Assembly (NCBI RefSeq): GCF_000988165.1
Contig: NW_020169329.1
Location: 1-42,604, forward strand
DNA from: Vairimorpha ceranae
Lineage: Eukaryota; Microsporidia; Nosematidae
Length of the DNA stretch: 42,604 nt
Reading direction: 5' to 3'
Below, one piece after another: positions 18,647 to 30,100 of the stretch. The first letter of the stretch is position 1. Every line of letters begins with the position of its first letter. Below the pieces are notes generated by a model that searched no databases, was not told where the DNA came from, and worked only from the letters and a program-made list of their open reading frames with translations. The translations under genes were made by a program, and so were the position numbers.

Positions 18647-20182
18647 TTAGCTTTCTACTCCGTCAAAATATTCTACAATAATCTTATAAGCCTTATCAGA
18701 TACCTCTATAGACTCAACATCCTGTAAATTTTCTATACGACTAATTGCTTCGGTCTCTAAAATTTTTTCTGCCGCGATATTAGATCCAAATTTTTTTTCA
18801 TATTTCCTACCACCTTCTAAAATGTGTAAAAAACAATCTAAAATATGTGATTGCATATCAACAAGGTTACTAGCTATATCTAAATAAGAAATGAGTGCAT
18901 CTATTAAATTGTTATCGATAAATATTTTCACCCACTCAGGTTTTTGTGAACAATAAAACAGTGCGTTACTTAGTGCCCAACATGCCTCTTTTCTAATAAA
19001 TGGCTCATAAGCATTCATAGCATCAATAAGCATAGGAACTATCCCTCCTTCTACTACAACAGCCACTTGTTCAATAGGTCCCGCTGTAACATTAGACACT
19101 GTCCAACATATTTCCTTTCTTAATCTTTGTGACTTTTTATTGTCAATTCTGTAAAATAATATCCCAAAAAAGTCTAAGAATCCCAGTTTAATTATAGCAT
19201 TAGTTTGATTATCATTACCTGTAGCAATATTACCTAACATTCTTATAATGGGAGAAATAGACATAGATCCTATTCTTGCATCTTCTGGATCATGCGTCGA
19301 GTTTCTTAATTTACAACAATATGCTTCTAAACAGTTATACGCCTTAGCCATTACATTAGAACCAAGTACAATATCAGTACATCCACAATCTACATCTACA
19401 ATATAACTTAATGCCCAGAATGAGTCACATACAGTCTCTGGGTCTCGTACATTAATTAGCTTAAATAATATTTGTAGAGACTTATGCATATCAGATAAAT
19501 TTGGCGGAGGATTCCTTCCTCTATTAAGATTACTTAATAACCAAGTCATATTCCTTACAAGCTTAATGTGTCCTTCCTGTAAATGATATTTTTCTAGTAG
19601 AGCTATTAACACATCTAATGCACCCGTTTTTATAATAGAATCTCTAGCAACTTCAGAATCACCCGCTATATTCCCTAGCGCCCATACACTTTGATCTATA
19701 ACTGTCTCATTTGGTTCATACAACATAGAAACCAGTGGATTAAGTGCACCGGCTTCAAGTACAGCCATGGTCTGATCAGAAGTACCCGCAGCAATATTTG
19801 TTAAAACCCAAGCAGCTTCTATTCTTGTCTTGTCAATCAGATCTTCTGGTCCATTAAGACTAATAATAAAATTTCTGTCCAATATTTTAACAAAACGCGG
19901 TAAACATCCAGAATCTATAACAGCTTGAACAGGAGGACTACCCTCAACACTTAAAAGGGATCTAAATTCATAGGTCCCTTGATGAAGAATAGTTAAATCA
20001 TTAGACTCCAACCTGTTTCTCATTTCATTAAAATTACTAATCTGAGATACTGCCAGACTTAAACTTCTTTTCTTATTTAACAGTTCTTCTTTTTTTATCT
20101 GTCTTATTTCGACTTGAGCTTCTTCTCTTTGTTTTCTTCTATTTTCTTTCGTTCTATCATCAAACATATAAGATCTACCCAT
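18647..20182 (-). CDS. SRP1: Importin subunit alpha
   Basis: A 511-residue karyopherin alpha, the adaptor that binds classical nuclear localisation signals and docks on importin beta. The first 45 residues are a basic importin-beta-binding domain (NRRKQREEAQVEIRQIKKEE). Armadillo repeats follow, each showing the conserved W and N pair of the cargo groove: AAWVLTNIAAG, SVWALGNIAGD, MTWLLSNLNRG, SFWALSYIVD, ICWTVSNVTAGP and ACWALSNAL. Length is close to yeast Srp1 (542). The start has ACCCCTTA immediately upstream. One repeat keeps W but has SY in place of SN (SFWALSYIVD), as in many family members. Confidence 0.97.
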   Translation of the reverse strand: MGRSYMFDDRTKENRRKQREEAQVEIRQIKKEELLNKKRSLSLAVSQISNFNEMRNRLESNDLTILHQGTYEFRSLLSVEGSPPVQAVIDSGCLPRFVKILDRNFIISLNGPEDLIDKTRIEAAWVLTNIAAGTSDQTMAVLEAGALNPLVSMLYEPNETVIDQSVWALGNIAGDSEVARDSIIKTGALDVLIALLEKYHLQEGHIKLVRNMTWLLSNLNRGRNPPPNLSDMHKSLQILFKLINVRDPETVCDSFWALSYIVDVDCGCTDIVLGSNVMAKAYNCLEAYCCKLRNSTHDPEDARIGSMSISPIIRMLGNIATGNDNQTNAIIKLGFLDFFGILFYRIDNKKSQRLRKEICWTVSNVTAGPIEQVAVVVEGGIVPMLIDAMNAYEPFIRKEACWALSNALFYCSQKPEWVKIFIDNNLIDALISYLDIASNLVDMQSHILDCFLHILEGGRKYEKKFGSNIAAEKILETEAISRIENLQDVESIEVSDKAYKIIVEYFDGVES

Positions 20183-20451
20183 TAAGGGGTAAAAATAACA
20201 AAAAATTATCAGTTAATTTTTACTTATTAAAGTAAGAAGAAAGACTGTTATTTATCACTCTATTTATTCTTTATTATGTTACAATATAGTGATAAATAAA
20301 GTATACGAACAAAAATATTTAATACTTAAGGATATTTTTATAAGACCGGTGTGTAGTCTTTTTTTGTTTTATTCAACAAAATTATTAAAAAATTAATTAA
20401 AAGACATGATAAATTGTTTATAAACCAAACTTACATAAATGATCTAATAAT

Positions 20452-21732
20452 TTAAGCAGACCAATTAATTTTATCTAAATCTATCCCTTCTTTGACCATT
20501 TCATGTAAAGGAGACATATCTCTTAACTTATTAACAGCTTTAATTGTATCACTAGATACTTTATTGATTTCTTCTTCAGTTGTAAACTTATTTATTCCAA
20601 ATCTTATAGAAGAATGCGCAAGATCATCATTTTTGCCTAAAGCTCGCAAAACATAAGAGGGTTCTAAAGATGATGAAGTGCAAGCACTTCCACTACTAAC
20701 AGCAATATCCTTAATATTCATCATAAGCCCTTCACCTTCTACATATGGAAAAGAAATATTGAGACAGCCAGGAAAAGTCTTAGAATCATCGCCGTTAATA
20801 ACAACATTTTCTACATTCGTTTTGATGCGATTTTTTAGTTTATCCGATAATTTTTGTATATATTCATAGTCCTTACGCATCTCCTGAGAGCATATCTCAG
20901 CAGCTTTGCCTAATCCAACAACTAAAGGTGGAGAAGTTGTCCCACTTCTTAATCCTCTTTCTTGTCCACCACCATTAAAAAGTGGTAACATTCTCACCCT
21001 AGGCCTTCTTCTGACGTATAAGGCACCAACACCTTTTGGACCATAAATTTTATGACCTGATAAACTTAGTAAATCAATATTCATATCATTGACATCAATA
21101 TCTATATTACCAACTGCTTGTGCTGCATCAGTGTGAAATAAAATATTATTTTCTTTACATATTCTTCCTATTTCTTTAAGCGGTTGTATTGCTCCCATTT
21201 CGTTGTTAACAGCCATAACAGACACCAAAGCGGTATCTTTAGTAATACTGTTTTTTATTAATTGCGGATCTACTATTCCATTTTTATCTACAGGCAAATA
21301 AGTCACTGTAGCTCCTTCTTCTTCTAATCTTCTACATGTGTCCAATACACATTTATGTTCAATTTGTGTGGTAATGATATGAACAGGCCTATTGTCTTTT
21401 TTTAAAAATGCAAAGACACCCTTTAGTGCAAGGTTGTTACTCTCAGTAGCACCGCTAGTAAAAATAATTTCTTTTTCATTGGCATTCAGTAAATCTGCTA
21501 CTTGCTTTCGAGCCATTTCTACGCCTTTTTCTGCATTCCATCCAAACGTATGCGTGCGAGAATGTGGATTTCCAAAAATGGATGTATAGTATGGAAGCAT
21601 TGCATCAAGCACACGCGGGTCTAAAGGCTTGGTCGCTTGTGCATCAAGATATATTTTTTTTGTATTTATAACTGGTGATTGTACACTTGACATTAAATTT
21701 AAAGTTTTAGAATTCGTTAAACTTTTAGTCAT
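20452..21732 (-). CDS. NFS1: Cysteine desulfurase NFS1 (mitosomal type)
   Basis: A PLP enzyme that takes sulfur from cysteine for Fe-S cluster assembly, in microsporidia within the mitosome. Numbered from the ATG at 21732 (426 residues): SGATESNN at 93-100, the His of IEHK at 126, the PLP lysine K228 in SGHK, the RSGT segment at 262-265, and the catalytic loop [10 protein letters not shown] with C351. The C terminus ends KINWSA as in eukaryotic mitochondrial enzymes rather than most bacterial ones. A longer open frame starts at 21759, but the C-run element AGCCCCATTTTT lies inside it, just before the ATG at 21732, so I use that start. The short N terminus ([18 protein letters not shown]) may act as a mitosomal presequence. 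Confidence 0.97.
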   Translation of the reverse strand: MTKSLTNSKTLNLMSSVQSPVINTKKIYLDAQATKPLDPRVLDAMLPYYTSIFGNPHSRTHTFGWNAEKGVEMARKQVADLLNANEKEIIFTSGATESNNLALKGVFAFLKKDNRPVHIITTQIEHKCVLDTCRRLEEEGATVTYLPVDKNGIVDPQLIKNSITKDTALVSVMAVNNEMGAIQPLKEIGRICKENNILFHTDAAQAVGNIDIDVNDMNIDLLSLSGHKIYGPKGVGALYVRRRPRVRMLPLFNGGGQERGLRSGTTSPPLVVGLGKAAEICSQEMRKDYEYIQKLSDKLKNRIKTNVENVVINGDDSKTFPGCLNISFPYVEGEGLMMNIKDIAVSSGSACTSSSLEPSYVLRALGKNDDLAHSSIRFGINKFTTEEEINKVSSDTIKAVNKLRDMSPLHEMVKEGIDLDKINWSA

Positions 21733-21746
21733 AAAAATGGGGCTAT
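21733..21746 (-). promoter_or_regulatory. C-run element deciding the NFS1 start
   Basis: Minus-strand TATAGCCCCATTTTT directly precedes the ATG at 21732 and overlaps the first nine codons of the longer open frame, arguing that those codons are untranslated leader or promoter. Confidence 0.65.
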
Positions 21747-21974
21747 AAAAAAATAACATTTAAGACTTAATCTTTGTGTCATAAAATTTTAAAAAAGGAA
21801 TATTTTTACTTTTGGTTTTTATAATATTGCAAAAAAATAAAATACTTAATCTTTGTGAAATGAAAAATTAAAAGGCTTTTATTTTGGTATAAAACCAAAA
21901 ATTAATTTATATTTTACGAATTAATATCATCTTAGCCTTTGCAGAAAAAAAGTATTTAAATATAATAAATTCAA

Positions 21975-22400
21975 TCAATTTTTATTATAAATTAAACTTA
22001 ATAAATAAACAATACTTACCTTTCCATTAGCATCAGGATTTATAAGTCTAAGCATTTCTTCTAACTCATTTTCTCCTAACGAATATTTACCTGTAGACAA
22101 TGTGTTAATAAGAGTATTAGCATCTAAGAATCCAGAATTATCAGGACATAGCGACTCTAAGCATTTTTGTAATTCCTCCCTAGAAATTTCTTCTTTTTCC
22201 AATTCTTCACATTGTATCAAATATTCATTAAACGGAAGGCCATTTTCTGGACATTTATTTTTTAGATTTTCCAAAGATTCATCGGTTAATGAAAAACCAG
22301 AATGAGAAAATAAATTGTACAGCTCTTCTTTTGGTACAGTTTCACTAGGCGAATCTACAAACAATTGAAAAACTTTTGAAAATCTTTCGGCATTTTCCAT
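21975..22400 (-). CDS. EF-hand protein, myosin light chain/calmodulin-like
   Basis: A 141-residue two-lobed EF-hand protein, the same size as fission yeast Cdc4-type light chains. The lobes are marked by FSKVFQLFVDSPSETVPKEEL, then ELQKCLESLCPDNSGFLDAN and EEMLRLINPDANGKVSIVYL. The loops are poor calcium sites: loop 3 (CPDNSGFLDANT) has a non-standard first position, and loop 4 (NPDANGKVSIVY) has Tyr where the bidentate Glu should be. That pattern is typical of myosin essential light chains rather than calmodulin. It probably binds the IQ motif of a myosin. Start: AGCCC immediately before ATG. A sequence AAGGTAAGT at 22015-22023, a perfect splice-donor match, falls inside loop 4, but the unspliced frame still reads as an EF-hand. 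Confidence 0.85.
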   Translation of the reverse strand: MENAERFSKVFQLFVDSPSETVPKEELYNLFSHSGFSLTDESLENLKNKCPENGLPFNEYLIQCEELEKEEISREELQKCLESLCPDNSGFLDANTLINTLSTGKYSLGENELEEMLRLINPDANGKVSIVYLLSLIYNKN

Positions 22401-22552
22401 GGGCTAAAAAAAACCAAAAAAAAAGTTTAAAAATTAATTGTATTTTTTACTTAAAAATTTAAATATTATTGTAACAGCGTTTTAAACTTTTTTGCAAGAT
22501 TATAAAATAAATTTAATTACAAGATTATTTGTTCTCTTTTTTACATTTTATG

Positions 22553-23038
22553 TTAATTAATGTTTTTTAAGTTTAACATAAGTACCCGCTTTCCGTTTTT
22601 ACTGTAAAATAAAAAACTAAAATACCAGGAATATTTTTCAAATGGGCCATTCCTATTTTTATATGAGAATATCTCGCAGTCATCTAAATATACGGTTTTA
22701 TCAATTATTAAACTTATAAACTGTACAAACTCAGATACCGTCGATTTACATTTATAAAGAATCATAAGAGAGTACATAAGCTCGTTTATAACTTCCTGGT
22801 AAGTCATTTTTGTAAAGTTAGAAGAATTTTCTTCTTTAAAATTGTAATCAGGAAAAGCTAGTTCCAATGTTTCGACCAGGTACCTAAAAGGCTTAGAAAA
22901 ATGTTTATATTTTTTATCCCTCTTTGATGATTTACATGAAAACACTTCAAGATCAATTGTGAAAGAAGGGTGCTTTTCTTGGATTATTTTTAATATTTCA
23001 TTCGTTTTTAGGATTTGGAGAATTTGAAGAAATTTCAT
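22553..23038 (-). CDS. MAF1: MAF1, repressor of RNA polymerase III
   Basis: A 161-residue MAF1 homologue (human 256, yeast 395), pared to the conserved core. Matches run in the right order: MKFLQILQ at the N terminus, the A-box end LEVFSCKSSK, PDYNFKEE for PDYDF, the helical VINELMYSLMILYK, the B-box CEIFSYKNRNGPF for CDIYSYNPD, and the C-box SWYFSFLFYSKNGKRVLM. MAF1 binds Pol III and shuts down tRNA and 5S synthesis under stress; TOR-type phosphorylation usually controls it. The longest frame begins at 23074, but ACCCCTTTT lies inside it directly before the ATG at 23038, and MKFL is also the family's natural start. Confidence 0.93.
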   Translation of the reverse strand: MKFLQILQILKTNEILKIIQEKHPSFTIDLEVFSCKSSKRDKKYKHFSKPFRYLVETLELAFPDYNFKEENSSNFTKMTYQEVINELMYSLMILYKCKSTVSEFVQFISLIIDKTVYLDDCEIFSYKNRNGPFEKYSWYFSFLFYSKNGKRVLMLNLKNIN

Positions 23039-23049
23039 AAAAGGGGTTT
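23039..23049 (-). promoter_or_regulatory. C-run element deciding the MAF1 start
   Basis: Minus-strand AAACCCCTTTT abuts the ATG at 23038 inside a longer open frame; this and the family N terminus agree on the shorter start. Confidence 0.65.
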
Positions 23050-24580
23050 GTTTTCTTAATTTTAATGTTAACATAATTATTATATATCAAATGTGTTAAA
23101 AGTATAAAATACAAATTAAGTTTATACTATCTTATTAACTTTAATAAAAAATAGGACTATTACTTTATCGAATTTTATAAAGTAAAATTTAGAAATAGTA
23201 ATTTATTAGAAATGGAGAACAACCAGTAAACATATACAAAGTCTCTTTTCTATAATTTTGTGTATGTAGCAATGTTAACTATACTTTTAGATTAATAATA
23301 TGATCATCTGGTTAATAATTGAAAATAAAAAAATTGAGCTAAACGAATGTTATTTTTTTTAAATGAATGAGAAAAATCATAAGTTTTTATCGTCGTTTTG
23401 TATTAAACTTATTGTTTATAGAAAAATTTAAACGTAATTTTAGTTCTTAAAATAGTAGTTATCAAAAAAATAAAACAGTCAAATTATATTTCGTCTTAAT
23501 AAGAAGTGTTTGTTTAGCACGCATTTCTCTTTATACGAATATTTTTAATTAAAGTAGAAAAGTAAGGAAAACGTAGTGTTGATATATTTTAAGAAATTAA
23601 AAGCTTTTAGTTTTTAAGAATGCAAGAACTGAACTATAGAAAACGTAAAATATCTAATAAATTAATTTTTATTATTTAAATTTCTTATTTCTACTATAGC
23701 AAATATATATTATGTTTAAGAAATTATTTTACTACTAAAATAAAAATTATCTACCTTTAAAACTTTACTTCCTAATATATTCTATTTTTAAATTGATTAT
23801 GTACAAAAATAGTAAATAAAAATAATTTATTTAGGTTCTATAATTAATTAGCTTGAAATACAAAAGGTTCAATAAATTAAAAATATATACCAAACAATAT
23901 TCCAAAAATTTATTGTAATTTTTTATGATTTTTATAGATAACAATACTTTGTCAATGAACCAACAAAGTATCCTAATTAAAATTTTTATATTGAATACAT
24001 ATTAAAATATTTCACTATATTTTAAATTTATTCTGTAATTTGGTTTGAATAAGTTTTAAGTTTATAATTTTTTTATTTTAATTTTATACCGTTAAATGTT
24101 GTTCAGGTCTTTAAAAAATTTTAAGTGCGGTGACGCAAATATATTTTCTAACACGCTAGCAAAATGAAAATAAAAGATGTTTTTACATTTCTGTTATACC
24201 AAATATTTCTTTTATATTATTTAAACGGTTTATAATGTACACAAAGCCTTTTGATTTATAATATTATTGTTTAAACTAATATAAAAAATATTAATAAATT
24301 TTCAATTGTTTATATTTATAAATTAATTTATTTTTGTTTATAATAAATACATATAAAAATAAATAAGACATGTATTAGAAATTAGAAATAAAATATTTAA
24401 TTCTTTTTGTATCTATTTATTTAAATTTTTTTTAAATTGGAATTTTAGTATTGTATGTTTAATAACGTAACTAATACTAAATACTAAAAAATATATAAAT
24501 TAAAATTACAATAAATCTTTTAATTACAATAAATTGCTTTTCCATTTATTTTTAAGGTAAAAAATATCAAAATTACCCTC
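23050..24580. other. Long AT-rich intergenic stretch
   Basis: About 1.5 kb with no protein-like block longer than about 20 codons. Just before the next gene, a 13-base sequence AATTACAATAAAT is directly repeated at 24504-24516 and 24522-24534. TTACCCTC immediately precedes the ATG at 24581. Confidence 0.5.
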
Positions 24581-24958
24581 ATGAGTACTAATATATTTGA
24601 TGCTGCATTAGGCTTAATAAAACTTAGTAATATAAACAAAGCTATTAAAATAAAATCACAATATAAAGATGAATTGAATAAGGCTGTGCTAAATCGCGTT
24701 TTCGAACTTACTTCAACTCCTTCACTTAACACACAACTTGATTTAAGTATCTTGCTACACTTAGATTTAAATATTATTAAAAACTGGTTTCGTAAGTTGA
24801 GAGAACAAAAAAATAAAAAAATAAAAACTGATCTTGAAGGAAAAGAATGTGAAAAATCAACGGACATTCCAGTGACTGTAATTATGCAAATAGTATGCAT
24901 TGTACGTGATTCTTTAGAAGGAAGGAGTAAAATGAGAAGGTCAAAACGCTTTGTATAA
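24581..24958 (+). CDS. Degenerate homeodomain-like protein
   Basis: A 125-residue protein with a divergent homeodomain-like region at about residues 30-80. The helix 3 part reads IIKNWFRKLREQKNKK, aligning to WFQNRRxK, but the invariant Asn51 is replaced by Lys and Gln50 by Arg. The helix 1-2 part (LNKAVLNRVFEL, LDLSILLHLDLN) keeps the hydrophobic pattern. The Lys-rich tail follows. Loss of Asn51 should weaken adenine contact in the major groove, so it may bind altered sites, dimerise with another homeodomain protein or be losing function. The start is well supported by TTACCCTC beside the ATG. It stands alone in a gene-poor region. Confidence 0.8.
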   Translation: MSTNIFDAALGLIKLSNINKAIKIKSQYKDELNKAVLNRVFELTSTPSLNTQLDLSILLHLDLNIIKNWFRKLREQKNKKIKTDLEGKECEKSTDIPVTVIMQIVCIVRDSLEGRSKMRRSKRFV

Positions 24959-26630
24959 AAACACTTAATAAATTTTATTTTAATTGTTTATCAAATTTTG
25001 TAGTTTTATTGATTTTTATAAAAGCATTTGCTTGTTAATAAAAAGTTACTAATTAAATTTTTTGTTTATTTTTCAATAAATCACGCTAAAATTTTTAAAT
25101 CTCTTCTATAAAAATATAAATTAAAATGCATACATATAAGTAGATTAAAACTAGTATAAATATTGTAATTTTACAATAAATACTATCAATGGTTGTGTAA
25201 GAATATTTTATAATTTTAAATACTAAGAAATTATTGCATGTCTACAAAGCAAATATAATATAGTTTTATTAGTAGAGTTTATTTTGATTTTTACATGTCG
25301 CTATTTTTAACATCAAAAGTTTTTATGTATTTTAGCAATTAAATTTTTTTTTGCCTGTCAATGCGTGTTGGTTTGAGATATTTGACAGGGGCAGATTAAT
25401 TTCTTTGTAAGAGGGTAGAGTACAAAAAAAACAAATTGTAACTTTTCTTTTATTTTATACTACACTATCTTTTGTATCGACATTAAAGAGGTTTTAATCA
25501 AGCAAATATATTATTGATAGTCAAACCAATTATTATTATATTGATAAAATTTCTTCTCTTTTGAAACTAAACATTAATTTTCTTTTAATAATTTAATACA
25601 ATAAAAAAAAGGTTTTTGATGCTCTTTATTAAAAAAATATTTATGTTATTTTTATCACCTAATTTGTCTTTTTTTATATATTATGATTTTTAAAATTTTT
25701 TATGAGTAAAGCAAATCTTATTTAAGATAAAACAAATACACCATTTTAAATGCAAATTATAAAACATTTTAGTATAAAAATACCTAGGCCAAAAAAAATT
25801 ATTTAATTTTTCAAAATGTATGCAAACGTCACAAAATATATCAATAAATTTTTTTCTTTACACTTGTTTAATTTTAATTTTACATAATAAATCTTTTCTT
25901 TTATGATTTAAATAATTATAATATAAATTTACTGTAGATTTAATAAATATTTATTTTCATTATATTTCAGAATATTTGTTAATTAATAATACAAAAAAAA
26001 AGATCTTTAATATAATATTTTTAATGCATAAATGTCTTAATATATTAATTATTTATATAAGATAGAATTTTAAGTTAAATTCTTTGGCTTGTGCTTGTAT
26101 ACCTGTTAATGCAATCAGATTTTTCACGTCCCTTTTTGTTAATAAGTGTTATTGTTAAAAATGTCATTTTAAATATGGTATTTTTAAATTATAAATTATA
26201 TTGAGGCTAAAGTTGTAAATAAATGATAGTCATATTTTCTTCTTTCTTCTGTATGTACATTGTATATTTTTAAATTACTATTTAACGATATTTGAAAAAG
26301 TCTTAACTAAGTGTGTTAATTCTCTATGCATTTATGAAGTATATATAACCACATCATTTCAAATCATTCTAAAATATACAGTAAAAATTATATTTATATA
26401 TCAATTATACCATAATTTATTGGCGTTTAATGTTACACTTGACTTTTAAAATACGATTAATATACTGTAAATAAAAGATATTTAATAATATAAAGCTCTC
26501 GAGTTTTAATTGTTTCCCTAAGGAACTTCCCTTAGGCCTGTAAAAATTTAGTTTAATTTTATAAATTAAATAATTTGTTATTGAATCGAAACTATTCTTT
26601 TACTAAAAAAATTAAATAAAAATTTAATGA
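24959..26630. other. Long AT-rich intergenic stretch
   Basis: About 1.7 kb without recognisable genes. It holds a perfect 7-base-stem hairpin, CCTAAGG-AACTTC-CCTTAGG, at 26517-26536, about 95 bases beyond the SEC11 stop. Confidence 0.5.
26517..26536 (-). other. Short perfect hairpin 3' of SEC11
   Basis: Stem CCTAAGG/CCTTAGG with a six-base loop, in otherwise AT-only sequence downstream of the SEC11 stop. It could sit in the 3' untranslated region; no function is shown. Confidence 0.35.
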
Positions 26631-27155
26631 CTACTGTCTTGTAAAGAAAACACTCAAACCTATTATGCCCAATACAATAAACCTAATAGCAGGTATTGTG
26701 TTCACCCAGATTGTCATCATTCCGAAATATGGTATATAAGCTATTACACATGATTTAATATCTTCAGGCTCAAGATAATATTGATTAGGTCTGTACAATC
26801 CTACATCATCGACCCTGTTATTATCTCCTTTAGTAAGTGTTTTATTACCAAACTTCTTAATGCAACGATGAACTATTGGTATCGTGTTTTTATATACTTG
26901 AAATACAGTCATGTCACCCACTTCAAATACTTTAGGTCTAAGCCATAAAATGTCTCCCCTTTCAAATCCAGGGCTCATACTTTCACTTAAAACTACAACA
27001 ATAGGACTATCATTGTTTAGTAATAAAGAAATAAATTTCCATAGCATGTACGTACCAATAATAGCATAGCTTGCATTTATAAACTGCTTGAGTATTTGTC
27101 GGGGTCCCATTCTTGTAAAAGCTGCAATATCCTTAGTGTTAAATAGTAGATCCAT
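26631..27155 (-). CDS. SEC11: Signal peptidase catalytic subunit SEC11
   Basis: A 174-residue type I signal peptidase of the endoplasmic reticulum. One N-terminal membrane helix (about 28-47) is followed by the catalytic domain: LSESMSPGF with the nucleophile Ser59, GDILWL, HRCI with His96 (the eukaryotic form uses His where bacterial enzymes use Lys), and TKGDNNRVDD with Asp111 and nearby Asp116/117. A second hydrophobic segment lies at the C terminus (IRFIVLGIIGLSVFF). It removes signal peptides from secreted proteins, relevant to spore-wall and polar-tube proteins. Length equals yeast Sec11 (167) closely. Start: AACCCTT directly before ATG. Confidence 0.97.
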   Translation of the reverse strand: MDLLFNTKDIAAFTRMGPRQILKQFINASYAIIGTYMLWKFISLLLNNDSPIVVVLSESMSPGFERGDILWLRPKVFEVGDMTVFQVYKNTIPIVHRCIKKFGNKTLTKGDNNRVDDVGLYRPNQYYLEPEDIKSCVIAYIPYFGMMTIWVNTIPAIRFIVLGIIGLSVFFTRQ

Positions 27156-30100
27156 AAGGGTTATTTAAAAAAGTTTTTAAAATTATTATGAAACTTAAAA
27201 TAAGGAGTTAAGATAAGAAAGTTTAGAATACAAACACATAAAGAAATATCTTTAAAAATTTGAGTAATCATAAAGTAAGGTTTACTTTGGAAATTATAAC
27301 TTGGTACTAGTAAAAGGTTTATTTAATCCTTATTCTAAATCTATAGAGAATGCAAATCACAATTTTTTAATATTTAAAACAATTTGTAATTCCATAAATT
27401 GTTTACATGGATCCTGTTCAATTTCATAAGTCTATCTTCAATGTTTTCTTTTAGACGTCATAACTCAACAAAATATGTATCTTTCTAGTTTCTTATTTTG
27501 ATAAAGTGTTTCGATACTAAAAGTTTCGTTACAAAAGCTCTTTTCAGTATTCTCTTAAATATTAATGTTTTAAATAAATTCTCGTTTAAACCAAATTTCG
27601 CCAATTTTTATTCCCACTTAACTGCAAAAAATTACCAGTTTTTTTCGTCCAAGACTTTTTCAAATATGACGATTTTAATATGAATTTGTAATAGTAAAAA
27701 TTCAAATTCCTGTACAAAAATATTTATTAAAATCAGATAAAAATATTCATATGATAATTTTTAAAGTATAAAAACGGCCAGTTTTAACCATACTATAAAA
27801 TTCAATTATTTTATTTGCGATGTTATCAAATATTTATTTGATGTTTTCAAAACAACCAATCTAAAAGAAAATATAACTTAATTAGAATTTTTTGAAAGTA
27901 AAAAAAACTGTTACAAATAATTTTTATATACATAGGAAAAGTATACTTTTTTGGAATTTTTTTAATCATAGCTATATTTTGTTTGATTCATTAATTTTTA
28001 AGATTGAATTGATGGTGGTAAAATATTTGTTATTCATTTTTTTAAATTTTTAAAACATCGAAAAAAGTGAACAATCGCAGTGCAAGCTATAAATTAAACA
28101 AAATTTTAAAGTAAATGTGATTGGCTAACTTATTTTTATATATATTTAAAAAAAAAATATTTATTTTTTTAAAGGTTATTTAATTTTAAAAAACTTATAT
28201 AAAAGTTTTGATAAAAATTTTATAAAAATAACGGTTAATTTTTAATTCTGCATTAAAAACGTTTAAACAATATGTAAATTTAATCACTACATAACTTTTT
28301 AAAATTTTTAAAATTAAAAGTATAGTATCTTTTCACAATTAAATTTTTAACCTTGTTGAGCTTCAATTATTTTAAATTTTATTGTTAAAATTAGTGCTTT
28401 TACTTGATATAATAAATATTTTTTTATAAATAACCCTGCTTAAAAATTCAATCTTTTTTTTTGTCTTGTAGCTTTCTAAAAAAATCTATTAAACTATAAG
28501 ATAGTTAATTAACAAATTTCTTAAATTTATATTTTGACAAGAATAGGTATTATTTTTAAACGGCGCCTAAATGAATATTATTACTCTCTCTGATAACCTG
28601 AAAAAAATCATTGATTATATACAAATTATAATCTAATAATTTTTTTATATATTGTTTTAAAATTTCGCAGAAAATTTGCATCAAAGATATTATTTATGTA
28701 TTAATCTGGTTAAAAGTGCTTTGTAGTAGATTGAATAATATATAAAATGCAATGTATACCTAGACCAATTAATTTTATTGCTTAAGACGGCAAAATGTAT
28801 AAGGGTTCGATACAGATACTTTTTGTTCAATAATGTACTTATACATTAGACTTCATATGCAAGTTATAAAATTTTTTATAACAGTTTTTTAAACTTAAAA
28901 TATCAGCAAGAAAGTTAAACTAAGCCATCAATTGCAAGCTATAATTGTAATGGACACACGAGCAATTTGTAATTATTATTGCTGTGACATTTATAGTGTC
29001 ATTAATCTCGTATTAATTATTTTTATAATGTATATCTAACATAGTACTAATTTTAATATTTTGGGACACTAAACTAAACTTTTTAGTTTTTAATAAAAAT
29101 TTTACTGCATATAATGTTTAATTAACAATTTTTTCGGAGTAAAGAAGCATGAGAAAAAAATCCGTTAATATTTTTATGCAAAGTTGATATGCAACTAACA
29201 AATTAAACAATCATATATCCTTAGATCCCATAAATTAACAATTTTAAATATAATTTACACTATAATCTGTTTTTTAATCTTATGTTGAGAAGTAAAAATT
29301 AATTAGCTATAAACTATATAAAGAAATTTTTCCATTATGTTTAATAAAAATTTTTTTTTTTACAAATGTTATTCAATTTTCCTTTAGCAAATAGCTAAAA
29401 TGAGACATAGAAATACATTATCAGCAACAATCTGTATGCATTGATTTATAAAAATACCTTACAAAGATAAAATAAAAATAAAATATCCTAGCAATATTTT
29501 TAAACCCACAAAACATTGTGTTCTTGATGAATTTTTTCCTTAAGTAAACTTCTTTATAAATGTCGCCATTTATATATAAAAATTAAACAATTAACTACAA
29601 AAAAATGAAGTTGCCAGCAGTGCGATAAAAATATATACCTGGAAAAAAATAGATCACATTATAGCACAAAAATGACCATAAAAGTTTCGCTGTAATAAAC
29701 ATAAAAATATATACTAGTCTTTTTAAAAAGATTTTGTAAGGCTTATCTTTAAGTTTTTTTTACAATGGTGTCATGTACGTTAATCTTCTGAAAAATTTCA
29801 TACTAACAGAGTATTAGATTAATTACAATGTTAAAGGTCTTTTTTATATTTTAAACTTAAAAAAACTGCTATTTTTGAAAAAATTTACAATACTTTTATT
29901 CCTTAGGGATAATTGGAAACATAATATTAAAGGATTGAATAAGTAAAAAAAATGTTGAGATAGTACATAATTTAAAGGACTAATCATACCTTCTTATGAT
30001 TAAAACAAATGTTTAGTCCTCTTATTGGTGCGTTTCAAAATAATGACTATAAATAGCACTTTTAAATAAAGATGAGTTTATGTATGAATCAACGTTTTGC

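Noticed and set aside
27498..27683. 61-codon plus-strand open frame in the gene desert.
   Set aside because: No start element and no protein-like domain; probably chance.
28735..28825. GGGTTCGATAC, similar to a tRNA T-loop (B box).
   Set aside because: The flanking bases do not form the five-pair T stem and no acceptor, D or anticodon arm can be built. A second candidate at 33613 (AGTTCGAATC) fails in the same way.
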